Assembly (NCBI GenBank): GCA_905195005.1
Contig: CAJJUC010000068.1
Location: 1 to 11,730 of the forward strand
DNA: 11,730 bases
Reading direction: 5' to 3'
Source of the DNA: an uncultured Eubacteriales bacterium
GTDB taxonomy: Bacteria > Bacillota > Clostridia > UMGS1883
In this document: positions 1 through 5,872 of the stretch, piece by piece
Layout: every line of letters begins with the position of its first letter
Position numbering within the stretch: the stretch's first letter is position 1
The notes under the pieces: generated by a model
Told to the model about the DNA's origin: nothing
Seen by the model: the letters and a program-made list of their open reading frames with translations, nothing else
Databases searched by the model: none
Position numbers and translations under genes: made by a program

Positions 1-2076
1 CTGCCGACCGACCGCAGCGGATTCTACACATATATAAAGGACGGAGCGGACCTTTGGTGCCCGACAAACGAGCCGTGCCCCTCAAAACCCGACAAGTGGC
101 AGTCTACCCATGGCATGGGATACACGCGCTTTGAAGCGGAGAAAAACGGACTTTCCGTCGCTGCAACGTACTTTGTCGGAAAATACGAAAACGCTCTTAT
201 ATGGAATCTGAAAATCAAGTCGGATTCGGACAGAAAAATTAAAATCTTTCCCTATGTTGAGCTGGGTATGATGGAATTTATGCGTGAGCTTCAGTGGCAG
301 TGTTATAACAAGCATCAGCTTTCGTGCTATAACATTGGTGACATTCTGGTATATAAATACGGCGTTGAAAATCAGCCCAAGCCGGAGGAAACGCCGCTTG
401 TGTACTTTGCAGCCGATGTGCCCATTTCGGCATTTGACTGTGACAGGGATTCGTTTGTCGGGTCGTACCGCAGCGAAGAAAATCCCCGGAACGCCGAAAA
501 GGGAAACTGCGAAAATTCAACCATGTTCGGCGGCGACCCGTGCTTTGCGCTTCAGCTTGATGTCGAGCTGAAAAAGGACGAGGAAAAAGAAATAAATATC
601 TTCCTCGGCACAGCAATGACGGAGGAAGATATAAAAAAAGCCGCAGCGCATTGCCGCGAAAAGAATTTTGTGCAAAAATCGTATAACGCTCTCTGCGAAC
701 AGTGGGAGGAATATCTTTCACATTTCAAATGCGAAATCCCCGATAAAGACGCGCAGACGATGATAAATATATGGAATCCGTACCAGGCGGAGCGCAATTT
801 TCAGTTTTCAAGAAACATCAGCTACTATGCAACGGGAACGTTCCGCGGAGTCGGCGTGCGTGACACCGCGCAGGATATTCTTGCGATGATTCCGTTTGAC
901 CTCCGCCGTGCAAAGGATAAGCTGAACCTTTTGTTCACTCAGCAGTATAAGGACGGCCACTGTAATCATTACTGCTTCCCCACCGAGGGGTGGGAACCTG
1001 TAACGCGCGTACATTCCGATAATCACCTTTGGCTTGTTATGACATGCTATCACATTATCATGGAAGAGGGCAAGCTCGATTATCTTGACGAAAAGGTTGA
1101 TTTCTATGACGGCGGTAGCGCGTCCGTATGGGAACATATCAAAAAGTCGATAGATTTCTGCATGAAAAACCGCGGCGAACACGGGTTTCCGCTCATGCTC
1201 GCGTCCGACTGGAACGATATGCTTTACAAGGTGTGCACAAAAGGAAAGGGCGAAAGCATATGGACGGCAATGCAGCTTTGCACCGTTCTTTTGCAGATTG
1301 CGGGGCTTGCCGCGCTTAAAGGTGAGGACAAGCAGGAATATCTCGATATATATGAGGAACAGAAAAAGCTCATCAATACAACCGCGTGGGACGGAGAGTG
1401 GTTCAGGCGATGCATAACCGATGACGGAACGTTTATCGGAACAAAAACCGAGCCGCAGGCAAAAATATGGCTGAATACGCAGAGCTGGGCGATAATTTCG
1501 GGAACGGGTGACCGCGAAAAGCAGCTGCGCGCGATGGACAGCGTGGAAGAATATCTCGACACGCCGCTCGGGATAAAGAAAATTGACCCTGCAATGGAAA
1601 CGGATTATCCGTCAAAGGAAGTAAACCTCACGATGTATAACAAGGGGTGCGGAGAGAACGGGAGCGTGTTCTGCCATGCAAACACATGGGCGATAATTGC
1701 GGAATGTATGCTCGGCAGAGCGGACAGAGCGTATAAGTATTACCGTCAGCTGCTGCCGATGATTGCGCAGAAAACCGCCGGAGAAGAGCGCTACCGCGCA
1801 GAACCGTACGTGTACTGTTCGAACATATTCGGACCGGAAAGCGACAAATTCGGGCTTGCAAACGTAAGCTGGCTGACGGGAACAGCCGCATGGATGTATA
1901 TCACGGTAACGGAGTATATGCTGGGGATAAAGCCGCGGTGGGACGGACTTGAGATAAGCCCGTGCCTGCCGCAGGAAATGCTGCCGGCGAAGGTAACGCG
2001 TGTGTTCCGCGGCAAAACCTACGAAATTGAAATTACCGATAATTCAAAACAATTTATTGAAGTAAGTGAGCGTTAA
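1..2076 (+). CDS. GH94 family glycoside phosphorylase (cellobiose phosphorylase-like), 5'-truncated by the window edge
   Basis: The frame is open from base 1, so the true start lies outside; 691 residues are visible against roughly 800-820 for cellobiose or chitobiose phosphorylases. GH94 enzymes are cytoplasmic and cleave a beta-linked disaccharide with inorganic phosphate, giving an alpha-sugar 1-phosphate. Seen: an N-terminal sandwich-domain signature DRSGFYTYIKDG and HGMGYTRFE (first ~45 residues), the sugar-binding GVRDTAQD motif (847-876), SDNHLWL, and SDWNDM (1204-1221), whose second Asp (codon 1216-1218) aligns with the family's general acid. KGKGESIW, NTQSWAIISG and the C-terminal GLEISPCLP follow. 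The usual KENGG(I/V)F segment reads KGCGENGSVF (1642-1671), so the acceptor site may differ and I do not assign cellobiose as substrate. The ATG at 115 lies inside the conserved domain and is not the start. Base composition is clearly more GC-rich than the next gene. Confidence 0.9.
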   Translation: MPTDRSGFYTYIKDGADLWCPTNEPCPSKPDKWQSTHGMGYTRFEAEKNGLSVAATYFVGKYENALIWNLKIKSDSDRKIKIFPYVELGMMEFMRELQWQCYNKHQLSCYNIGDILVYKYGVENQPKPEETPLVYFAADVPISAFDCDRDSFVGSYRSEENPRNAEKGNCENSTMFGGDPCFALQLDVELKKDEEKEINIFLGTAMTEEDIKKAAAHCREKNFVQKSYNALCEQWEEYLSHFKCEIPDKDAQTMINIWNPYQAERNFQFSRNISYYATGTFRGVGVRDTAQDILAMIPFDLRRAKDKLNLLFTQQYKDGHCNHYCFPTEGWEPVTRVHSDNHLWLVMTCYHIIMEEGKLDYLDEKVDFYDGGSASVWEHIKKSIDFCMKNRGEHGFPLMLASDWNDMLYKVCTKGKGESIWTAMQLCTVLLQIAGLAALKGEDKQEYLDIYEEQKKLINTTAWDGEWFRRCITDDGTFIGTKTEPQAKIWLNTQSWAIISGTGDREKQLRAMDSVEEYLDTPLGIKKIDPAMETDYPSKEVNLTMYNKGCGENGSVFCHANTWAIIAECMLGRADRAYKYYRQLLPMIAQKTAGEERYRAEPYVYCSNIFGPESDKFGLANVSWLTGTAAWMYITVTEYMLGIKPRWDGLEISPCLPQEMLPAKVTRVFRGKTYEIEITDNSKQFIEVSER

Positions 2077-2097
2077 AAGGAAAGGTGGAATTGGGTA

Positions 2098-2769
2098 ATG
2101 ATTATTGACGAGGGAATAAAAAATAAAAGTAAGTTTTTGGATGTAAAACCTTTTTCAAAAGACGAGGCAGCTGCTGCAATGGATTATGTTGTAAAGAAAA
2201 CAGATGAAAATATAGCTGATTTTACAGACTGTTTTCCGTCTTCCGCAAGCAAAGAGCTAATGTATGAAAAAACGGAAAATATTGACTGAACAAATGGATT
2301 TTTCACAGGTTTGTTATGGCTTTGTTACGAATATACAGGAAATCCTAAGTTCTTAAAAACTGCTGAAATTCAATGTAAAAGCTTTAAAAACAGAATAGAT
2401 AAAAAAATTGCAGTCGATCATCATGATATGGGCTTTTTATATTCTCCCTCATGTGTGGCGGGTTATAATATAACTAAAAATGAAGAAATGAAAAATTCCG
2501 CAATATCAGTGGCAGAACAGCTTATTTCACGTTACAGACAAAAAGGTGAATTTATTCAAGCTTGGGGAGAATTGGGAACACAGGAGTCAAACAGAATGAT
2601 TATCGATTGTATGAACAATCTTCCGCTTTTATTTTGGGTGTCGAATATTACGAAAGATAAAAAGTATGCAATTGTTGCAAAAAAACGTGCGATGACAACA
2701 CTTAAAAACATTGTCAGGGAAGACGCTTCGACACACCACATATTCTATTTTGATTGGAAATGTCAATAA
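2098..2769 (+). pseudogene. Broken GH88 unsaturated glucuronyl hydrolase (in-frame stop plus 3' truncation)
   Basis: Two pieces in one frame (2098-2289 and 2290-2769) together make the N-terminal ~223 residues of a GH88 protein, which normally has ~370-390. They are separated by TGA at 2287-2289 in the context ENID-stop-TNGFFTGLLWL; family members have W at this place (..W-T-x-G-F-W-T-G..), so TGG to TGA is the simplest explanation. The likely catalytic pair, the Asp in DHHDMGF (~residue 110) and the Asp in RMIIDCMNNLP (~170), is still present with family-like spacing. Homology continues to HIFYFDW, then changes abruptly to KCQ-stop, so the second half of the barrel is gone. GH88 enzymes remove the unsaturated uronic acid left by polysaccharide lyases. 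A good ribosome binding site (AAGGAAAGGTGG) precedes the ATG, 21 bp after the GH94 stop. It is notably AT-rich. A piece restarting at TTG 2311 is possible but unlikely to be functional. Confidence 0.85.
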
Positions 2770-2779
2770 AAGTGCAGTC

Positions 2780-2798
2780 GAAATTTACCCCAAATTTC
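2780..2798. repeat. Short perfect inverted repeat at the GH88 truncation point
   Basis: GAAATTT (2780-2786) and AAATTTC (2792-2798) flank ACCCC. It lies about 20 bases past the point where GH88 homology stops, so it may belong to the joined, non-GH88 sequence. It has no following T tract and is not a convincing terminator. Confidence 0.4.
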
Positions 2799-2812
2799 TG
2801 AAATTACTTTAA

Positions 2813-2937
2813 TTCTTCAACCGGCATAACCAATAATCCATTCGGAAACAAAAATCTGTCAAGGTCGCTAAGGCGCTCTGTATTAACCTTGACAGATTTT
2901 TGTTTCTGAATATAATCTATGCCGTCGGTTGAAGAAA
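2813..2937. repeat. Long imperfect inverted repeat (about 125 bp) carrying a promoter
   Basis: The inner arms are a perfect 20-bp pair, GAAACAAAAATCTGTCAAGG at 2845-2864 and its complement at 2887-2906, around a 22-base loop. The outer arms TTCTTCAACCG (2813-2823) and CGGTTGAAGAA (2927-2937) also match, with the neighbouring GCATA/TATGC pairing apart from small insertions. Between inner and outer arms the sides have drifted apart. The whole can fold into one long interrupted hairpin. It sits exactly between the end of the GH88 fragment and the 5' end of the integrase fragment. It could be a small palindromic element (MITE-like), a recombination site, or an invertible segment; it encodes no protein. 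Confidence 0.8.
2889..2916 (+). promoter_or_regulatory. Consensus sigma-70-type promoter reading into the integrase fragment
   Basis: TTGACA (2889-2894), 16 bp, TATAAT (2911-2916): both hexamers are perfect. The -35 box lies inside the right inner arm of the inverted repeat; the mirror arm on the minus strand keeps TTGACA (2857-2862) but has no matching -10. Transcription would start near 2923, leaving a leader of about 19 bases before the ATG at 2942. Confidence 0.7.
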
Positions 2938-2941
2938 GTTT

Positions 2942-3502
2942 ATGCCGCGGTCTTTTCACGATCCCTTATACGGTATTATGTATGGCCTGCGCCGCAGTGA
3001 GCTTATGGGGCTTCGGTGGAGTGCTGTTGATTTTGAGGATAATAAAATTACCATACAGCATACGGTTGAGGTTCAGACAAATCTTGTTATAGTCAAGGAC
3101 AGTACGAAAAACAGAAGCAGTAATCGGGTGTATCCGATGTTGTCGGACGTGAGGGAAATCCTTCTCAGGTTAAAAAGAGAGCAGGAAGATAACAAAAAAA
3201 CATTCGGTAACTGTTATACCGACACTGATTACGTTTTTGCCAGACCTGACGGAAAAATGTTTTACCCAAGCTACCCGAGTAAGCTTTTAAAAAAGGTTTT
3301 AATGCGTAATAATTTAAAATATATACGTTTTCATGATTTGCGCCACAGCTGTGCCAGTATGCTTATAATGAAGGGTTGGCAGATGAAAGATATCTCGGAT
3401 TGGCTGGGACATGCAGATATAGGCACAACAATGAACATTTACGGTCATCTCAATATGGAATACAAGCGAAAACTCGGAAAACAGCTTGAAAATCTGCTTT
3501 AG
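2942..3502 (+). CDS. Tyrosine recombinase/integrase, catalytic domain only (N-terminally truncated)
   Basis: 186 residues that correspond only to the C-terminal catalytic domain of a phage- or ICE-type tyrosine integrase (normally ~370-400 residues). The full active-site set is visible: R17 in YGLRRSE, K56 in DSTKNR, H131 and R134 in HDLRHS, H157 in LGHADI, and the nucleophile Y167 in NIYGH. The N-terminal arm-binding and core-binding (SAM-like) domains are missing: the frame upstream closes at a TGA at 2930-2932, and only about ten residues precede the conserved GLRRSE box. ATG 2942 is the first available start; its ribosome site (GAAGAAAG) is weak. The gene ends 97 bp from the 3' end of tRNA-Arg, the usual place for an integrase beside its attachment site. 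Either a decayed remnant or a transcribed catalytic fragment, since a consensus promoter lies directly upstream. Confidence 0.85.
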   Translation: MPRSFHDPLYGIMYGLRRSELMGLRWSAVDFEDNKITIQHTVEVQTNLVIVKDSTKNRSSNRVYPMLSDVREILLRLKREQEDNKKTFGNCYTDTDYVFARPDGKMFYPSYPSKLLKKVLMRNNLKYIRFHDLRHSCASMLIMKGWQMKDISDWLGHADIGTTMNIYGHLNMEYKRKLGKQLENLL

Positions 3503-3511
3503 GACGGTGTT

Positions 3512-3531
3512 TGTTAGAAAACTGTTAGAAA
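3512..3531. repeat. Two 9-bp direct repeats between integrase and tRNA (possible integrase or excisionase arm sites)
   Basis: TGTTAGAAA occurs at 3512-3520 and again at 3523-3531, an 11-bp period, close to one helical turn. The position between the integrase stop and the tRNA attachment region fits arm-type or excisionase binding sites. This is inferred from spacing and place only. Confidence 0.45.
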
Positions 3532-3599
3532 GTATGATTTTAAAATTTACGTTAAAACAAAGAAAAATCGCCTAACCCTAACGGTTAAACGACTTTCCA

Positions 3600-3676
3600 T
3601 GGCGTGCTTGAAGGGATTCGAACCCCCGACCCTTTGGTTCGTAGCCAAATACTCTATCCAACTGAGCTACAAGCAC
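3600..3676 (-). tRNA. tRNA-Arg (anticodon ACG)
   Basis: On the minus strand the gene is 77 nt including an encoded CCA. The acceptor stem GTGCTTG pairs with CAAGCAC, followed by discriminator G and CCA. The D arm carries AGCTCAGTTGGATAGAG, the anticodon arm TTTGG-CTACGAA-CCAAA gives anticodon ACG, and the T arm contains GGTTCGAATCC. It reads CGN arginine codons after A34-to-inosine editing by TadA. Its 3' end faces the truncated integrase, so this tRNA is the probable integration target; I found no second copy of the 3' half in the window. Downstream on the minus strand a weak TAACC/GGTTA stem followed by a T-rich stretch (about 3564-3590) may end the transcript. Confidence 0.97.
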
Positions 3677-3696
3677 ATTTCTTACGAACATTAAAT

Positions 3697-3725
3697 ATAA
3701 TAACATATTTAAAACGAAAATGCAA
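3697..3725 (-). promoter_or_regulatory. Promoter of tRNA-Arg
   Basis: On the minus strand: TTGCAT (3725-3720), 17 bp, TATTAT (3702-3697), ending 20 bases before the first base of the tRNA. It shows that the tRNA has its own promoter rather than relying on readthrough from sdaA. Confidence 0.65.
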
Positions 3726-3759
3726 GAAAAATTTTTCATTTTTTTAAAAATTTTTTTGA

Positions 3760-3805
3760 GCTGTAAAAAGAATGACTTAAAAGTTTTCGGCACTCTTTTT
3801 ACAGC
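3760..3805. terminator. Inverted repeat downstream of sdaA (possible terminator)
   Basis: GCTGTAAAAAG (3760-3770) and CTTTTTACAGC (3795-3805) are a perfect 11-bp pair with a 24-base loop, 13 bases past the sdaA stop. On the minus strand it is followed by an A/T-rich tract, but not by an immediate run of T, so it is an atypical terminator. Its place between the sdaA stop and the tRNA promoter supports a transcription-ending role. Confidence 0.45.
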
Positions 3806-3818
3806 CTGTTATTGTGTG

Positions 3819-5057
3819 TCAGTTTGTCATATAGAGCTTTGCCAGTCCGCCTTCGCTTGTTTCTCTGTAATTGCCGGATAAATCTCTGCCGGTTTCATAC
3901 ATTGTGCGGACAACAAGGTCAAAGGAAATTTTCCTCGTATTGCTGAGAAAGCTTGATAATTTGAATGCGTCCATTGCTCTGAGCGCGGCAACAGCATTTC
4001 TTTCGATGCAAGGTATCTGAACAAGTCCGCAGACAGGGTCGCATGTAAGTCCGAGATGGTGCTCCATTGCAATTTCGGCAGCATATTCTATTTTTTCGTA
4101 ATCAAGCTCAAAAAGCTGTGCCAGCGCTGCTGCCGCCATGGAACACGCGCTTCCGATTTCTGCCTGACAGCCGCATTCGGCACCGCTGATTGATGCGTTT
4201 GTTTTAATCAGATTTCCGATAAGCCCGGCAGTTGCAAGCGCTCTCAAAATCTGTTCATCTGAAAAATGCCTGCTGTTTTGCATGTACAGCAGTATGGAGG
4301 GGAGAACTCCCGCGCTTCCGCATGTCGGCGCTGTGACAATTTTTTCACCGGACGCGTTTTCTTCGCTGACCGCATATGCATACGAGCAGATAAGCCGCAT
4401 TTCGCGCGTTTCCGCACTTTCATCAATGTGCATTTTATTATAAAGGTATTTTGCCTTTCTTTGAACATTAAGTCCGCCGAAAAGCACTCCGTCCGCATTA
4501 AGTCCCCTTGAAATGCTGTCTTTCATCGTATTCCAGACGGTCTGAAGGTAGCTCCATATTTCGCTTCCCTCACACTGCTCAACATATTGCCAAAGACTTA
4601 TATTTTCATTTTCGCATTTTGTTCTTATATCCCTCAGCGTGCTCAGTCCGTAAATATCATCAAGCTTTTCATCGGCACGAATACCGCAGGTGTTATCACC
4701 GTAAACCTTAATCATTCCGCCGCCCGTACTCAGCACGCACAGCCTTGAAATCTCGTTACCGTCTTTATATGCATAAAACTCCATTGTGTTCGGGTGAGGA
4801 ATATTGGTTTTTTTGCTGTCAAACACAATTTCTGTTTTATAAGGGGCAAATGTTTTTTCAATCACATAATCCGTGCGATGACCTTTACCGGTGAGCGCAA
4901 GCGATCCGTACAGGATAACCTTGAAGCTGTCGGCGTTTCTGTTGCTTTCCAAAAACAGCTTTGCCGCTCTTTCGGGTCCGATGGTGTGAGAGCTTGACGG
5001 ACCGCAGCCTATCTTATAAATTTCTTTTATTGACTTCATTTTCTTATCGGAGCTCAT
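3819..5057 (-). CDS. sdaA: L-serine dehydratase (iron-sulfur, single chain)
   Basis: Converts L-serine to pyruvate and ammonia in the cytoplasm with an oxygen-sensitive 4Fe-4S cluster. The 412 residues hold the beta domain first (GCGPSSSHTIGP at 17-28, then GH-TD, IPHPNTM, LSTGGG) and the alpha domain second (TAPTCGSAGVLP 242-253, GAECGCQAEIGSACS 292-306, CDPVCGLVQIPCIERN 339-354). Cys297, Cys339 and Cys350 have the 42- and 11-residue spacing of the cluster ligands known from the Legionella enzyme. It is one chain like E. coli SdaA (~454) rather than split alpha/beta subunits, but shorter. It ends ETSEGGLAKLYMTN, with no C-terminal Cys of the kind that caps the cluster in the Legionella enzyme. 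Start ATG 5057 is preceded by AGGCAGGA. A dedicated promoter with an operator-like palindrome lies directly upstream, so expression is probably regulated separately from the preceding operon. Confidence 0.95.
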   Translation of the reverse strand: MSSDKKMKSIKEIYKIGCGPSSSHTIGPERAAKLFLESNRNADSFKVILYGSLALTGKGHRTDYVIEKTFAPYKTEIVFDSKKTNIPHPNTMEFYAYKDGNEISRLCVLSTGGGMIKVYGDNTCGIRADEKLDDIYGLSTLRDIRTKCENENISLWQYVEQCEGSEIWSYLQTVWNTMKDSISRGLNADGVLFGGLNVQRKAKYLYNKMHIDESAETREMRLICSYAYAVSEENASGEKIVTAPTCGSAGVLPSILLYMQNSRHFSDEQILRALATAGLIGNLIKTNASISGAECGCQAEIGSACSMAAAALAQLFELDYEKIEYAAEIAMEHHLGLTCDPVCGLVQIPCIERNAVAALRAMDAFKLSSFLSNTRKISFDLVVRTMYETGRDLSGNYRETSEGGLAKLYMTN

Positions 5058-5073
5058 TCTGATTCCTGCCTTT

Positions 5074-5105
5074 GATAAAAAGTAACCTTATTGTTACTTT
5101 TTATC
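5074..5105. promoter_or_regulatory. Palindromic operator-like site over the sdaA transcription start
   Basis: GATAAAAAGTAAC (5074-5086) and GTTACTTTTTATC (5093-5105) form a perfect 13-bp inverted repeat with a 6-base spacer. The right arm overlaps the -10 box by three bases and the expected start point (~5096) lies within it, the classic position for a repressor. The stem is AT-rich and lacks a terminal T run, so it is a poor terminator for the gene upstream. The regulator is not in the window. Confidence 0.7.
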
Positions 5106-5131
5106 ATATCACAGATTGCGAGAGATGTCAA
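5103..5131 (-). promoter_or_regulatory. sdaA promoter
   Basis: On the minus strand: TTGACA (5131-5126), exactly 17 bp, TATGAT (5108-5103). This is 11 of 12 consensus bases at ideal spacing. It lies between the mutase-fragment stop (5150) and sdaA, with an untranslated leader of about 39 bases. Confidence 0.8.
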
Positions 5132-5149
5132 TTTATATTTGAGCATCAT

Positions 5150-5872
5150 TCAATCCGCAATGCTGTCGGTGAAAATATCTGTAAGCTCACGTGCATATTC
5201 CTCGGTTAAACCATGGCTTATGATTCGGATTGAACCATTGCGCCGGCGCGGAACAACGAGTACCCAGCCGTTTTCAAATGAGAATTTCAGCGCATCGGGA
5301 GTGTCTTCGATTTCATTGGGAAATTGCTTGCGCAAGCGCTCAGAAACGACTTCCCGGCTTTCACCCGGGCAGTCAACTTCCGCGCTTATAACATGCGACT
5401 GCGGAAGCTCCGTAAGGAGCGAGTCGAGAGTTGTTCCGGCTGAACAGATATAGTCGAGCAGCATGATGAGCGCTCCGACAGCGTCAAACCGAAATATGAA
5501 CTGGTGCATAAAGGCTTTTTCGGCGTGATGCGAAAGCTCGTTCATTAAGCACGGTGGGCTCATTTTTGTGCGGTGAACCGTTGCGCCGAATTTCTTCGCC
5601 AGAATATCAATGCTGTCGGGCGATGAAAGGGGAGTGTACAGCTCGGCGCCGGGATAGGTCTTCATGATTATCAGTGAAGTCAGCGCTGCATAGTCAAATT
5701 CCGAAATAATATTGCCGCTGCGTGTTACGATTGTAAGCTTTTCGCAGCGATGGTCGATTATCGCCCCGAAGTCGTATTCCGAGCGGCGGATTTCCGCACA
5801 GAATTTTGACGGAATCTGTTCATCGGTGAAATGAAATTCACACTTTAAATCATCCGAAGCGCTTTTAAGCAA
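5150..5872 (-). CDS. C-terminal half of a phosphomannomutase-like domain (frameshifted continuation of the upstream gene)
   Basis: This is not an independent gene: it reads on, in a -1 relative frame, from the fused nucleotidyltransferase/mutase gene at 5845-7500. The frame is open back to 5935, where it encodes KILISAPSHWAQNLLKSAS, a good start for mutase domain II; 5872 is only the first usable TTG. Seen: the domain III place EYDFGAIIDHRCEKLTIV, TYPGAELYTPLSSPDSID, GATVHRTKMSP, a segment FRFDAVGALIMLLDYI, and domain IV ending near GWVLVVPRR. The metal-binding loop of active mutases (D-G-D-x-D-R) is DHRCEK here, so the fold is recognisable but Mg binding is unlikely. Joined to the first part the protein is about 783 residues, the usual size of cyanobacterial and clostridial guanylyltransferase/phosphomannomutase fusions. 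The stop lies 18 bases upstream of the sdaA -35 box. Confidence 0.75.
   Translation of the reverse strand: MLKSASDDLKCEFHFTDEQIPSKFCAEIRRSEYDFGAIIDHRCEKLTIVTRSGNIISEFDYAALTSLIIMKTYPGAELYTPLSSPDSIDILAKKFGATVHRTKMSPPCLMNELSHHAEKAFMHQFIFRFDAVGALIMLLDYICSAGTTLDSLLTELPQSHVISAEVDCPGESREVVSERLRKQFPNEIEDTPDALKFSFENGWVLVVPRRRNGSIRIISHGLTEEYARELTDIFTDSIAD

Noticed and set aside
278..1891. Several minus-strand open frames of 60-150 codons opposite the GH94 gene
   Set aside because: They lie antisense to a well-conserved gene, have no ribosome sites or family features, and reflect its codon bias.
2287..2289. UGA read as Trp as a genetic code change
   Set aside because: sdaA ends naturally at TGA and Trp is encoded by TGG in all intact genes here.
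2845..2906. Intrinsic terminator at the inner inverted repeat
   Set aside because: The stem is mainly A/T, the loop is 22 bases, and no T tract follows; a consensus promoter in the right arm explains the sequence better.
2813..2937. Integron attC site
   Set aside because: The arms are long and nearly perfect, no R'/R'' core or cassette gene was found, and the adjacent integrase is phage/ICE-type rather than IntI-type.
5074..5105. Terminator of the DUF421 operon
   Set aside because: No T run after the stem, and its overlap with the -10 box and start point of sdaA fits an operator better.
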